A stretch of 64,000 nt of DNA from contig NC_058339.1 in assembly GCF_905475395.1 (NCBI RefSeq), positions 75,234,520 to 75,298,519 on the forward strand, in the 5' to 3' direction. How positions within the stretch are numbered: the first letter of the stretch is position 1; each line of letters opens with the position of its first letter. The stretch is from Chrysoperla carnea (taxonomy: Eukaryota > Arthropoda > Insecta > Neuroptera > Chrysopidae). Under the pieces are notes generated by a model. It was not told the DNA's origin, did no database searches, and was given only the letters and a program-made list of their open reading frames with translations. This document shows positions 1 through 12,985 of this stretch, in pieces. The position numbers and the translations under genes are program-made.

Positions 1-571
1 GAAATCCAATTAAATTCATTTTTGATAATACTATTTAAGAAAAAACTATAATTATCTTAAATTAAAACAAATTCTCTTATCAAAAAACGTTTAAGAAAAA
101 TTACACCAACTATTAAGTGGCACGAATTTTTTTTAAACCATTGACGGTTTAATGAATAATTTTGATAAAATTTATCATTAGAAATTTGATGATATCATTT
201 GGTTTTTAAACTTCCTAGAATTGTCTTTTCATATGGAAAATCCATTTGGTTTTTAAACTTCCTAGACTTGTCATTTCATATGGAAAATCCTATACATTCA
301 CAATTTAATAAATCACTTTCTTTGAATCACTACAAAATTTAAAAAATAATTTATGATACATTTGCTTGTATAGTTACTTATGAAAATAATGTTTCTTAAG
401 CCTAGTTTAAAATCAAGATTGTCCTATCTCTTCAGATTTGAACTGAAAACTTTTAAGACTTAAATCACAAGTGAAGTTTACAAAACCCCCGACATATTTT
501 TTGGATAAGGAACCCTAAACGCAATTTTTAGTAAACTTTCGAAAAAAAAAATAAAAAAACATTCAACTTCT
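1..571. other. AT-rich non-coding stretch
   Basis: I see no gene here. Apart from the 47-bp tandem duplication listed separately, it is low-complexity AT-rich sequence with short A and T runs leading into the LINE remnant. Confidence 0.6.
196..289. repeat. Two-copy 47-bp tandem duplication
   Basis: Two adjacent 47-bp units (196-242 and 243-289) beginning CATTTGGTTTTTAAAC differ at only two positions, so the duplication is recent. No gene or regulatory role is visible. Confidence 0.9.
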
Positions 572-1022
572 CTATCTTGGATTCAAGTATGGAGAACTGC
601 TAGCAACAGTAACATCAAAATTATTCAACGGTTTCAATCAAAAGTGTTACAAACAATTAGTGAATCTCCCTGGTACGTGCGTAATGACGACATTCACCGT
701 AGTCTTGAAGTACCCACAGTGCGCGAAGAAATTACGCGGTTCAGTGAAAGTTACTTGACTCGCCTTGAAAGGCACCCAAATGTTGAAGTAATCAATCTCT
801 TAGACAATAATGAAAGAGTAAATACACTAAATAGACAAAGTGTTCTAGATTTAAGATTTAGATTTACGTAAATAATTTTAATTATAGTTTACATACTATA
901 AATTCGATAAGGTGACTATCACCGGGTAGTTGCCGTTCATGTTATCTATTTATCAGACCTATTTACAGTTCCTTTAGGAACTGATAGTAGAATATTAGGA
1001 TACCAAAAAAAAAAAAAAAAAA
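572..1022 (+). pseudogene. 5'-truncated Jockey-like LINE: ORF2 C-terminus, 3' UTR and poly(A)
   Basis: The frame ending at the TAA at 869-871 encodes the extreme C-terminus of a Jockey-clade non-LTR retrotransposon ORF2. It opens around 572 with a WIQVWRTA-like stretch and continues through an IIQRFQSKVL helix, PWYVRNDDIHRSL, PTVREEI and a LERHPN segment, the characteristic region after the reverse transcriptase. No reverse transcriptase or endonuclease domain remains, so the copy is 5'-truncated as expected from incomplete target-primed reverse transcription. A roughly 130-bp 3' UTR ends in 18 A residues (1005-1022), marking the insertion end. The coding part has no stop over about 100 codons, so the insertion is not very old. 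The Jockey assignment rests on remembered motif similarity. Confidence 0.85.
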
Positions 1023-2646
1023 CTTCTGTATTAAATTTATGGCTTAACCGCTTATGGTTTAATTATTTTATCAACTATTTCTAATTATATAGTATTTAAC
1101 GTAATCTTAAGTATTTAATTAATCTAAATTTGTGGAGTAATTAATTTATTTCGAATTTCGAAAATTATTATGTATTTTAACTACAAAAACTTAATAATTT
1201 AAATTGTAGACAAAATAAGATATGGATAGCAGTACGTTATTTATGACGATGCTATCGAGTAAAGAAGAGCTGAAACAAACGATATGGACCGGTAGCTAGC
1301 CTGAAAAATAGGTTTTCCTTAAAGTAGTTCGGCCGTCACATGCTACCCAAGTTAGCAACTAATTTATACTCATTGAATTTAAAATCTAAGTTATGAATAA
1401 TATTATGAATAAAAATAATATTTGTATCACGTAAATGATTTTTAATGCTTTAAAAATATCGTTAAAAAGATACAATTTATACGTCAATTTGACTAGTTTT
1501 TCTGTTTTCTTTTTAGAAAGCGCGTAAGGTAATGTTTTTTTTTAATAAACAGAATCTGTGATAAATTTTCTTCATGATACAATTAACATTATTGTGAGTT
1601 CTTCCTTAGAGTACTGTGTTAAAAATCACAATTTTAAAATGAAATAATTCACAATTTTGCCCCGCAAGAGGCTCAAAAATTGTGTTTATTGTGATAAAGG
1701 GACTTTGAACTATCATTTACCGCAAATTTACCGTATTTGCTCAAACAGCTGAGCTACTTTAAAATGATGGCACTTCCGCCCTGAAAATGATTTCCAATTA
1801 CCACAAACAGTACTCCACACAATGATTCAATTAACATTTGCATCCATCGACCTATCGTCAGCAAATATTTTTTCTGAGAATGGTTGGAATGTGATTTTTA
1901 AACATTTCTTTCTTGCTTTGTGTGTTAATTTATTATGTGTAACAACTGAGTAAAAACCTAATTGACAGGCATATTTATTAAGGGGAGAATCTGACGTATT
2001 AACCACAAAACATTTAAAAAAATTCTCGGTGTGGAACATGAAGTGTTTGGTTCATTTATGCACTTGGTTTAAAATAAAGTTTAAATCACTATAACTCGGG
2101 ATATGGGGTCCAAATTATCCAAAATATGTAGTATTTATTCACAATTGCATTACTGAATTTTTATGCTAAAGTTTACTTCAGGCGTTAAAATCTGCATTAT
2201 TTCATCTTTATTTTTTTTCTCCCAAAAACATACAAAACTTAATCCCAGGAGAATTGGTAGTAGTATTGGAACCAACATTTTGCACAAATTGTAAGTTTTG
2301 TCCCAAAAAATGTTACAACACACTGTCGATTCCTGAAATTTCTTTAATGTCACCGAATTCGAAATTTGAATCCAGATATCCCCAGGAATAATTGTTTAAT
2401 TTACAATTTCAAAATTCGGAATCTTGAAAACTAAGCAAGATATGGAAATATTTATTCAATTTTCTAAAATAAATTCTCCCCTTAATATAAAAAAAAAATA
2501 TGTTGTGACTCAACCAGCATTGATGACTTAAATCATTATAAATGACATCATGGATATTAATTTTTTACATAAGCTAATAGGTGGTATTATTACTAAGTAA
2601 GAAAAACAGAGACAGAACTATGAATATTAAACAAGAAAAGGAAGTA
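1023..2646. other. Non-coding AT-rich DNA
   Basis: No supported gene. The short open frames near 1827-2039 and 2150-2353 on the minus strand have no recognisable motif and no splice context. Confidence 0.5.
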
Positions 2647-3344
2647 TACAGGGTGATTCAAGAATTCACTGAAAAATTTCGGACATAGTTTCTTTGCATC
2701 ACAGGAGGCAAAAAAGTTCATGTGAATATATGTTTAAAACTTTTCATTTTCGAGTTGCAGGTCGATAAAGTTTTACCAAGGCAATTTTAAATAAAAAGCT
2801 TGGTTTTCTTTCATATGAAGTTGGACGAATTCTAAATCAATTCTGAAAATTTTAGTGGGGGTTTGCCCGATTATTTAAAGATTTCTCCAAAACTAGTTGG
2901 TAGAAATTAAAAAAAAAAAAAACTATTTAAAGTTAAAACCTTAATAAATTATTGAAAACAGATAAAAACCCGTTGTGCGCGACTAATTAAGGATGTATAA
3001 GCACAGTAGCGAAAACACAAATTAAAAAAATATTATTTTCAATTTTGATGATGAATTATGTTATAACTTGACAATATAAGACGAAAAGCCAGAATACAAT
3101 TTTTCGATATCAAAAATAATTTTCAAAACATCGAAAATTAAAAATTTGGTTTTCGATAAGTGGTCAGTTACCAACAAAGGCAAGTAAATTATTTTTTGAG
3201 ACTTTTTACAACAAATAAAAGAGAAAAGAATTTTAATTTTCCAGTGAAAAGTTTCAGATTATATCTGCATATGAAGTTTTTGTTTCTTTGGATGCAGAAA
3301 AACCCAGACCCGATGTTTGTTAGTGTTTATTGAATCACTCTGTA
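2647..3344. mobile_element. TIR element (MITE-like), family G
   Basis: Near-perfect 15-bp terminal inverted repeats, TACAGGGTGATTCAA at 2647 and TTGAATCACTCTGTA ending at 3344, bound about 698 bp with no coding capacity. Internal pieces recur in the opposite orientation around 36480-36720 (the run around CTAATTAAGGATGT) and around 37790-37885 and 38480-38665, so this is a dispersed non-autonomous family. The superfamily is not determined; a TA target-site duplication is possible but not clear. Confidence 0.7.
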
Positions 3345-5070
3345 CATTAGAAACTATAAAATTTTTTTTGCATTCTCTATCATGGTGAAGTTTAATAATA
3401 AAGTCTTAGTCATAAATATATTTTAAATAGCCCTCGAAATCACCTTGATGTAGTAGAGATAGATAATCGTATTTTTTTGAGTTGGATCAAAAATATTTGC
3501 ATAAAAAGTAGTAGCAACAGGTTTTTTTAGATATTAAATGTGACCTTTGCACAAGAAGGGCGGATGTTTTTATACAGAGTTATTTGAATTGATTGAAACT
3601 ATAAAACATGTCCTCTGTTTAAATCAAAATAATTTTAACTTGCATAAATTGATAAAAACTTTCCCAATCACTCGGTATAAATTCAAAATGTGAATAATCG
3701 TATCATCAAAGGCTAATTGAATCGTGCGGATGTAATAATACAGAAATGTTACGAATCTTAAGGTAGTACGCGCGCCAAAGCAAGTTTAGACTTGTGGTTG
3801 AAATTATTTGTACCTTGCGGTCAAATTTAAGCTATCTATTGAAGGTTTCAAGGTAGTGGACACCTGCTCCCGATATTTCGCACAAAAAGGATGGTAGCGA
3901 AAGAGTAACATTATAGATGAAAAGTATGACTCAAAATTAGTGGGTTTTAAAAAAAAAAAACCATTCAAATCGGATATAATTTGGGTCTATTATGACAAAA
4001 ATCGATTTTTTTAACTTAATTAAGACATTAAAATCCAAAAAATGACCTTATCACATTAAAATAATATCCAATTTTGATAAACTAGATGTATAATCATCAT
4101 ACTAAATATTTTTCAAATTTGTGGTCAAATTTAACTTATCTATTGTAGGTTTCAAGACACCTGCTCCCGATACTTCTAACAAATATTTGTTTAAGGTAAT
4201 TTAAATGCGAAAAATATTTTTTTAAATTGAAAAATTTTCAGATTTGTTGAATGTTGATTTTTGTTAGGTCAATAATAATTTTCGGTTAATCATATCGACT
4301 ATTGGAAAACTTTTCTATTCGCAATTTTAGTGGATTGTGTTAATCTTTTCGGTCTTATTTTTTTAAAATCAAATAATTTATTGTTATTTTTTTCTGTGTG
4401 TATAAATAATTACAAGGAATAGTAAGTAAACTAAGCTAGTTACTGTTACTGCCTACATAAAAATATGTTTGTTTTAAAATGTTATGAGAAATATTACATT
4501 CCAAGGTCAGATAATTAAACAATCAATTTATTTGTGTTTCATGTTCACTGTATTCAACGCGATTCATCGTACACAATTATATGATGTCAGATACGTTTTG
4601 TAATTCAAATGGACGGTCTGATACAAAAAATTACATTTTTTGTAAATTTTAAGGTGATTGATTCATATGTAAACATTGTGTTCAAATCGAAATACTGTAT
4701 TAAGCTAAATGGATAGTTCTACAAACAAAGAAATTTTCGGACTCAACTAAAATATCATGAAAAATTTGTTCCAAACTAATATATTTGTATAACGTCCCTG
4801 CTATTTTCACCTATTTCTAGTTGGGGGCCCTTTCAAAGTGCTAAATTTTCAGATCAGAAACCTGCAACAAAATCTAGTAAAAAGTGTAATATATTATGGC
4901 ATTAAGGCCATGAATTAAGATATTGCGATATCGTAAAAATGAAAATGATATAAAAAATTAAAAATTTTATTTATCACTTCAGATTCACTAAAAATCACAA
5001 AATAAACCGACTTCAAAAGAAAAACTTGTGCAAAACAAATTAATATGTACTAAAAAGTAAAAAAATAACG
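3345..5070. other. Non-coding, with one internal direct repeat
   Basis: No gene. A segment of about 55-60 bp running from GGTCAAATTTAA to ACACCTGCTCCCGATA occurs at about 3818-3877 and again at about 4122-4176, an imperfect direct repeat. Confidence 0.55.
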
Positions 5071-5200
5071 ATAATATAATTTAGTTAAAATTATTGATAT
5101 TTTTGGAGTCGGTGTCAGTCAAGCTAATGTTGCAAACTGTTCTGTCAGAGCTGTTTCCTTGACTGACTTCAAAAATAATAATTTTAACTACATTTTATAA
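5071..5200. repeat. Imperfect hairpin of about 130 bp
   Basis: Arms meet around 5130: TCAGTCAAGCTAATG on the left mirrors TTCCTTGACTGACTTC on the right, and the arms extend outward through AGTTAAAATTATT and AATAATTTTAACTA. It looks like a small palindromic MITE. There is no coding potential. Confidence 0.6.
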
Positions 5201-5708
5201 TCTTTTTTTTTTTTAAGTTTTTCTTTTTGTTAAAAGTTTTTTTTATTATTCTTATTTTAAGATCATATTTTCCCATAAAAATAATTTTTATTAAACTAGA
5301 ATTATGATTTTACATGATTTAAACATATTTTTTTAATAGTTTTTAACAAGCCTTAACACACATTTTATAATAATTTGATTTTTTATTTACAAAACTTTAT
5401 CAATACTATTTAGATAGAATAACCTAATGAAAATAATAAAATGAGAATAGATCTTTTCAGTTAGTTCTCGAAATTGTATACGAGGGTTTTCAAAAATTCA
5501 TATCAATGATATTATTTATTTGTAAAAAAAAAAACCAAATGTGACTAACACAGTTTTGTTTATTTTGTTTTTTGCAATCGTTTAAGTGTATGGAAATTTC
5601 GAAAGCATATGGGACTTAATTTATTACACAATCGTTCAAAATGTTTTTGTTTTACTAACAAATGAAGTGTTTGTACCAAAACGACGTTTTAGATTTTTTA
5701 AGAGATGT

Positions 5709-6325
5709 ACAGAGTGTCTTATTTTTATTTATTAAGTTGACATATGCTTGAAACTGGAAAAATAAGTTTCATTGATAAAAATGGTTCAAGCGAAAAATAT
5801 TGGTTGTTAAGCGCACATCTAACGTAGACATTAAACTTGATGTTTTCACGCTCAATAAAAAGCTCACTCTACTCTATAATTGATAATCGATAGATGAACA
5901 ATTTAAGTATGAAAGTTGTTATTGATTAAAAAAGGAGCATTTTCTGTTCGAAACATTTTTTCCGCAAACCGTACAGTTTAGACGAAAACGGACTGAAGTT
6001 TTACTCAATTTTTTTTTTCGTGTGAAAATTATTATTTCGTAAATTTTGTGAAGTTTTTGAGTAAGGCACTCTTTGAAAAAAATATTTCCTATAAATTCAT
6101 TAAAGTGATTTGTTTTTGTTCAAATTTGATTAACAAACGCAAAAAACTAGATTTTTGCTATCAATCTAAACTATTCGGCTTACAAAAAAATGTTTATGTA
6201 TTTATAAGGAACAACTTTCTAATTTAAAGCGCTTATTAAATGTTTGTCAGTTATCAATCAGAATGAGGTTTTAAATAAACTTGAAAACTTAGATCGAATT
6301 CGATGCCGGTATAAGATGTGTGCCT
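5709..6325. repeat. Dispersed repeat region, families H and I
   Basis: The left part (ATATGCTTGAAACTGG onward, to about 5880) is repeated at 31843-32012. The right part (about 6050-6325) matches 12655-12985 in inverse orientation, including the block AGATTTTTGCTATCAAT. It appears to be a composite of two related non-autonomous elements whose ends resemble TACAGGGTGTCC. Confidence 0.5.
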
Positions 6326-6469
6326 TTGAAACTTACATTTGCGTTTGTACGATAGTAGGGAGCCCTTTGTGTGCGAGTTTTACTCGTACTTGACCGGTTT
6401 TTATTTAACAGATTTCACAGTACGCGTAAAGTTATTTTAATTTTTTAATGCATGTTTATCTTCGTATAA

Positions 6470-6971
6470 TAGGGTATTCTACTATTTTTGAAAAAGTACT
6501 TCAAAATGTTGATTTTGCTAATAAAAAGTTACCAAAAATTTATTTTGGAAAAATACACACACTTTATTGCCAAAAACTTAAATTAAATTTTGTCAAAAAC
6601 GCGGGCATCTAATTTAATGATGTAATCATCGGTATCATTATACGAAATAACACAAATAAGTTTGACAGATATATTCATAGACATCTGATTATACAAATAT
6701 AAATACTAATTATCCATGGATATTACACCCAACTGTCTACACTGAACTAACTGATGGTCTATGGCTCATACCGATATGACATCACAGCAGGGCTTGCCCA
6801 CGTTTTAGGTCACGTGATATACAGTTCAAAAATTACGATTTTTAATTTTAAAATTTTAAAAGAAAAAAGTGCTTTTATGACTCGAAATCAGAATATTTAA
6901 GTATATTTTTACATAAATTTTAATTTTTTTCAAATTTCATAATTTATTTTTGACTAACGATAATACCTTAT
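6470..6971. mobile_element. TIR MITE, family F, copy 1
   Basis: It starts TAGGGTATTCTACTATTT and ends ACGATAATACCTTA, so the termini are inverted repeats of TAGGGTATT (one mismatch on the right). A full copy with better TIRs is at 35424-35889. The two share long tracts, including GACATCACAGCAGGGCTT. Non-autonomous, no ORF. Confidence 0.75.
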
Positions 6972-7460
6972 TCTTGCACACAAGTAGAAAGTTCAATATT
7001 GATTACAATACAAAATAATGAACCCCCGCCTTATTTATGTCTCCCATTCCTCAGATTCCATTACTAAAAGAGTTCATTTAACAAAATAATAAATCATGTT
7101 AAATAAATAAATATATTATTATCGGGTATCGGCTTATTTTATGCTTGAAAATTACTGATAGCGTGACCAGTAGACCAATATATAATATGATTTAAACTTT
7201 GTTGTTCATAAAACTTGTTGAACACAACATTATAACAGCAGGCTCCCCCCTCTGACCCTTAGTTAGTAATCGTTAGCCATATCACCTCCTATCAACCACT
7301 TTACGCCATTATTTTATATAGACAAAATAATATTTGTCGTATTTTTTTTGTAACATACCTAGAGAGTACATTGTATCGACAAGTTCGTCTAGACATGGTG
7401 CAGTGTTCTTTCATCATAATATTATCAGACGGATACATAAAATAAAGTTATTTAAAAAAT

Positions 7461-7665
7461 AAAAAACCCGACTGAGTTAAATATAAACTGAAAAGAAAAA
7501 ACAGGTCCAGTAGTTAACATAGCAACATTAACAGTCGGGACCCATTATTGAAAATATTTGAGCCTGTGTAGATTTTAATGGATCCCGACTGTTGAAGTCG
7601 CTATGTAAACTGCTGGACCTGTTTTTTCTTGCCAGGTTACATTTAACTCAGTCGGGTTTTTTTAT
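7461..7665. mobile_element. Palindromic MITE of about 205 bp
   Basis: Nearly the whole element is two inverted arms of about 85 bp: AAACCCGACTGAGTTAAAT, CAGGTCCAGTAGTTAACAT and CAGTCGGGACCC on the left mirror GGATCCCGACTGTTG, CAAACTGCTGGACCTG-like sequence and ATTTAACTCAGTCGGGTTT on the right, with a short spacer near 7550-7575. The transcript would fold into a long hairpin. It abuts the foldback element that follows. Confidence 0.85.
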
Positions 7666-7675
7666 TTTTTTTTTA

Positions 7676-8392
7676 ACAGTTTAATGTTTAGAAAAACCAT
7701 AAAAAAGCCATTTTAAAAGCTGAAAAACGGGGCTCACAAATACATTTTTGAGTTTATCAAAATTTTAAAATAAAGTTTGAACATCCTTCTGAAGAGTTCT
7801 GAAGAGTAATACAGGTTACTTCATTCAAGAGCCTCAATTTTCAATTCTTAAAAAGATGTTTAATTCCCATTATTAGCAATAAGTAAGACAGATACTAAAT
7901 ATTTCAGTCTTACACACTGCTATTAATAAGAATTATAACATCTTTAAAGAATTAAAAGTTGAGGCTTTAGAATTACAGAATCTGTAATTACTCTTCAGAA
8001 CTTCATAAAGGATGTTCAAACATTATTTTAGAATTTTGATAAGACATAATAAAAATGTAATTGTGAGCCCCCATTTTTCAGCTTTTAAAATGGCTTTTTT
8101 ATAGTTTTTCTAAACATTAAACTGTTAATATCTCGAAAACGAAGAAGTAATCACAAAGAGGCTTTTTGACGTTAAATGACCCATAGAACCTAGAGTAACT
8201 CTTACTTGATTCAAAAAAATGTCATTTAACTGTTTCTGTAGATTGGGGGGGAGGGTATGCAAAAATCGGGCCAATGGGATTTCTGGCAAGATCCAGAATA
8301 TTAATCTATAAGCTTTTCTCATCAAGAATCAACTGACAAAATGTGGTACTCATATTTTGCACACTCAACCCCATCCAGCGCCCGCTCTATTA
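7676..8392. mobile_element. Foldback element copy 1 (left end lost)
   Basis: The core (about 7676-8127) is a 450-bp palindrome: CAGTTTAATGTTTAGAAAAA on the left mirrors TTTTTCTAAACATTAAACTG on the right, with mirrored poly-purine and CTTAAAAAGATGTTTAATT segments inside. The right flank (8128-8392), with a G-rich run at about 8246 and the outer end CTCAACCCCATCCAG, is shared with copies at 14505-15820 and 18205-18500. The left outer flank is absent, and the MITE at 7461-7665 sits where it should be. The longest open frame in it (8125-8325, minus strand) is a repeat artefact. Confidence 0.85.
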
Positions 8393-9011
8393 GAAAAAAA
8401 ATTGTAAATTACTCACTTCCTCACCGTTAACCTTCGATAGAGCGCATGAGTCTATATTTACGAGGAAAGTATGTCTAATTAAATATAATTTTTTTATTAT
8501 TATTTACAATTAGAGATAGTAAAAATATTCTGTAATGAATAAAAAAATTAAATAAAATATGCGCCTTAATATTTACCAGTGATGTGTTAAAATTTAGAAA
8601 TATGAAGAGAAATAAAGGAGTGGCGACTCTGCTGCCTTTTATTACATTTGAAATATTATTACTATTTAAATATCACATGTAACATATAATTAATTTGTAA
8701 TTGTAATTATGTTATATTTTAAATTAAATATTTACTAAAATAAAAAATTTTATTTTTAAACTTAATTAATTGACACCATTTTATTTTTAAAGAATATCGC
8801 ATGCATGAGTTCATAAATGCTTTTTAAAGCGCGTTTGTATCTGGACGAAGAAACGAAGCACAAGTTCAACAAATTTGAGCAGTAAGTCGCATTTTTCCGG
8901 GACCAATTAAAGAACACCGTGTATATAATCTTTGTTAGAGAAGATCACACAAATGATTTTTCTATCTTAAATGCGTACTCACTCTAACACGCACTTCCAA
9001 CTTTTACATTG
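8393..9011. other. Non-coding AT-rich DNA
   Basis: No supported gene or recognisable repeat in this stretch. Confidence 0.5.
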
Positions 9012-9545
9012 AAACAAGAGAAAACAAACAATTGACTGAGTTAATTATTGAAATACCAAGTATAGACAGAGTGAATTCCTCTGTCACATTACACATACAT
9101 ACATGTCACACATACTTAACTGATATTCCCATATAATACATATTATACATTTTGCACATAATTTGCGCTCTCACTGGTGATGTTTACGAAAAAATGGTTC
9201 AAATAAACTTTGTTTATTTTTTTATAAGGAACATTTTTTAAATTTAAACTTTTGTTTTATCTCTAAGACTCAGTTGACCTATGTTGCTCATTAGGAACTC
9301 GATCTCACTTTTTACGTTCTAAGAACTCTATAAAAATTTCAGCTTGATACCTCTTTTCGTTTTTTAGTAATCGTGATAAACGGACAGACAACAGACGACA
9401 GACAACCGGAAATGAACTAATTAGGTGATTTTATAAACACCTATACCAAAATTTTGTTCATAGCATCAATATTTTTAAGCGTTACAAACTTGGGACTAAA
9501 CTTAGTATACCTTGGTATAGTTCATATACATGGTACAAAAAAAAA
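9012..9545. mobile_element. Dispersed repeat, family B, copy 1
   Basis: One terminus is AACAAGAGAAAACAAACAAT followed by TTGACTGAGTTAA. The other is ACAAACTTGGGACTAAACTT followed by a short palindromic TATACC...GGTAC end. Other copies or fragments lie at 17640-17805, 33558-33707, 34562-34927, 40843-41058, 42840-43493 and 48755-48880. It contains a microsatellite-like GACAGAC(A) tract and a conserved AATGTTCCTTAT block but no ORF. The class is unresolved; a Helitron/HINE-type element is one possibility. Confidence 0.7.
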
Positions 9546-12134
9546 ACCCAAAAGATATTAATCAAACTAGAGACACCCTTAAAAAAATTTCATTTCTCCA
9601 AGGACATATAAATGATTCATTGAACGCGAAATAATTTTACACATAGCTCAACTTTCTAATTAATCTAGAATTCTATTTCTCTCTATCTGGGTATATAGAT
9701 ATAATTCAATTTCAAAAAACTATTCGTATCCATTCCAGTGGGAAAAAACTAACTACGTCTTTAAAATACAAAAATTTATGTTGTATTATAAAACACATAT
9801 CCTCTCCAATGGCTCCAATAACTCCCTCCCCAGTTCTAGAAACAATTTTATTAATGTATGTTGAATTTATTATAGAAATGTACATGATACTGTTGGAATG
9901 GAAATCTAGGGTAGATTTCTGGCGCCAATATGATCGTCATCCTATTTATTTCACCACATCCTTTTTGTAAGCAACAGCCAGCAGCATTCTTCAAGGATAA
10001 TGTACTTAGATGTAGATGTGTGTAGGAATTCGATGAGGAGACCATATCGAATATATACGACTGTATTAAAACAATTTTAATGTTCTTTTGTTCCTCTAGA
10101 AAGAAACGTTCTTTGTTCTCATTTCAAAGTTGTTAACGAATGTCGAAATATTATTGAAATGGCATTATACAGGACGATTTAAAAAAATTTTAATGAAAAA
10201 TTTGTTTCATTATTCTTTATATGAATAACTATAGACCTTGTTCACATTTTTTTTTTCTTTTTTTTAAATGAAAGTAAATGTCTTGATAAATGAGCTAATG
10301 TTTTTCCCCGATTTTTTTGAAGCCATATGGCCGAGAAAACAGACAAAAATTCAAATTGGCGAAAACGATCCGGAAACACACAATGTTACACGAAGGTTGG
10401 TTTGACGTCATTTAAAGTTGATAACAGTGATATATTAATACAACTGACTCATATCATAGTTTCAATGTAAGTCATAAATGCAATCTATACAATTATATAT
10501 GCATCCATACAATTCTAAAATTAAAGTAGTGTGTGGTGACCATGGAAACGCCTCCAATAAAACTCACGCACGGTGCGAATATTACAGACTAAGATTTCTA
10601 ATAGCTTCGTTTCATTTACTCACAGGTGGCAGGATTATAGTTCGCGATGTATAAGCGCGAAGAAAATACCTTAATGAGAAAAATTTTATTTTGTAAAGAA
10701 TTAATTATTGTGTTCATTTACATAATAAATGTAACAAATAAAATAGCTGCTCAAATAACTGGGAAAAAAAGCTTACGTTAACTTTTTTTAAATTACGGAA
10801 AAAATTTTTACTGTTTAAACACATTTTTTTACAGCCAGGGATGTTAAATCTATATTAACAAATCGAATATGTAAAATATAGATGCAATAATGACATATTT
10901 TTAAGTCGCATTTCCGCCGAAAGTTAACGATTTTCGAAAAAATGTTTTAAAAAACAAATTTTAGTTTTTTTATGAGAATCAACTTTCTAATTTTTCCCAT
11001 AGCAACAACTTCAGAATCAGGCTTCAGATCGAAAGTTAGTAAAGAGCTTTTTTGTTCGTCTTTATGAGCTTATTCTGTAGGCCAACGATTTGCATTTAAT
11101 AACAGAACGCCTTGTATATAAGATGTACTAAATTTACCAAAAAATTAGAATAAATAATTGAATAAATTAAAACTGTAATCTACTCAATCTTACATTTAAT
11201 AATTTGTAGGTTAATAGGTAAATTTAGAATTTCCGTTTTTGTAAATTTTGTCAACAACACTTTCTACCAAAATTTTTAAATATTTAAATTAGCAATATAG
11301 CATTATTACAAGTTGTGTTAAGGTCATTCTGATAATCAGTAGCGCAGATTTCATGAGGGCGCATAATAATAATAAACCTTGCTCTTAATTTCAATGATAT
11401 TGAAAATAGAAGTATTGAACAAAATTTAAAAAAAAAAAAAATACTTATTAGAACGACTTTTTATTTTTCCATAAAAAATAATGAAATGATTGATTTTGAC
11501 AATTGATAAATGGTAAGTAATCAGGTGGTCTAAATTGGAACTATTGAAATAGCGGTCCACTTCCTGTTTAAAAGTACAAATTTTTATCGCCAGCTGACGG
11601 AGTTTATCTGATTTGAATTTGAATATTTTTATTGGCCTTAAAAAAAATTGTTAGTATAAGTATTGCCATCTGGTAGTTGAAATTGTAACTACTGAATTCA
11701 GGACTTCTTCTCATTTGCATTAGTACGAATTATTATCGCAGTAGTTGCAACTCCCCGTTATCAATTGTTGAATCATGGAAAAAAAAACTCGTTATAAAAT
11801 TATTGAAAAAATTGTTTTACAAAATTGAGATCATTTTATATCGGCTACAATGCTTGTTTATTTGAGTCAAATCTTACAACTGAATTTTAAAACAGTGATT
11901 CTCAATCAATTGAGTTTAAATTTTGCGAGCACGTTTAGTTTTGATAACAATGCGTGGTTAAATAAGTGACGTCATTTTAAATCCAATAAGGCAGACTAGT
12001 CATTTTTTCGCATGATATGGGTATCAATTGATAAGGTTTGTCGAGAAGAATGCGAATAACATATGTAAATTGGGCGACAAAGCATTTTTATAGTAAGCAC
12101 CAGCCGATATTCCCATCGCTTCCACCATATTTGA
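9546..12134. other. Non-coding DNA with one dispersed repeat fragment
   Basis: No gene supported. A fragment near 10880-11000 (ATGCAATAATGACAT ... CGATTTTCGAAAAAATG ... GAGAATCAACTTTCTAATTT) recurs at 30420-30540 inside the foldback element that follows the nuclease-NACHT gene. Confidence 0.5.
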
Positions 12135-12306
12135 TGTATATACATACTTTCTTTGATGTAACTTGCGGACAAAAAAAATACGACACTTCTTATATATCAG
12201 ATATATTTGATGGTTGAAAAATACACATTTTTTAATATGTTTAGTGTCACCAAATATATCGGATGTATATAAGTGTCGCATTTTTATTTGCTGCAAATGT
12301 ACATAC
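12135..12306. repeat. Imperfect hairpin repeat
   Basis: CGACACTTCTTATATATCAG on the left mirrors ATGTATATAAGTGTCG on the right, and the mirror symmetry extends outward through the GGACAAAAAAAATA / TTTTTATTTGCTGC arms. It is a small palindromic element. The minus-strand open frame over it is a by-product of the repeat. Confidence 0.6.
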
Positions 12307-12654
12307 TATTTATAAAAGCTAGAAGGGCTTCGAATCTTTATAAGCATCTTGTCGAATTGACCTTAATGTTTTCTTTATTTACTGTAAGATTTAAATACTG
12401 AAACAGAGAGTCGGGAGAAACTGTAACGGACACATCAATTAGTTAACTATTAATTTCTTATTCGAGAAATTAATGATATGTTTGGCAACCATTTTATAGT
12501 ATGTTATATTCATGAAGACTGCGTCCATTACGTTTACATAGTAATATGTTATTTATAAAATATTTATTGAAGTAGATTTTATTTCTTCGCGATATTAGTA
12601 TTTTCAGAAGGAAGTAAAGCTTCCTTTACTTTTAATTTAAAAATCGTTTACTAT

Positions 12655-12985
12655 ACAGGGTGTCCTTTTTTAATAAATTTAATCGAGAAAAATGCTTCAA
12701 ACGAGAAATATTAGTTTCAAAGGGACACATCGTATATCGGCATCGAATTCGGTCTCTCAGGTTCAATTAAAACCTCACTCTGATTCATAAATGACTAAAA
12801 TTAGATGAAAGCTTTAAATTAGTTGTTTTTTTTTTTAAACACGCAAACATTTTTTTGTAGACAGAATAGTTTAGACTGTAATTGATAGCAAAAATCTAGC
12901 TTTTCGTGCGTTTGTTAATCAAATTTGAAAAAAATGGTCTTGCATATGCCAACTTAAAAAAGCCTTGAGTAAATTTTATAATTTT
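12655..12985. repeat. Dispersed repeat, family H
   Basis: Begins TACAGGGTGTCC and matches 6050-6325 in inverse orientation (for example GATAGCAAAAATCTAG versus CTAGATTTTTGCTATC). No ORF. Non-autonomous DNA element by appearance. Confidence 0.55.
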
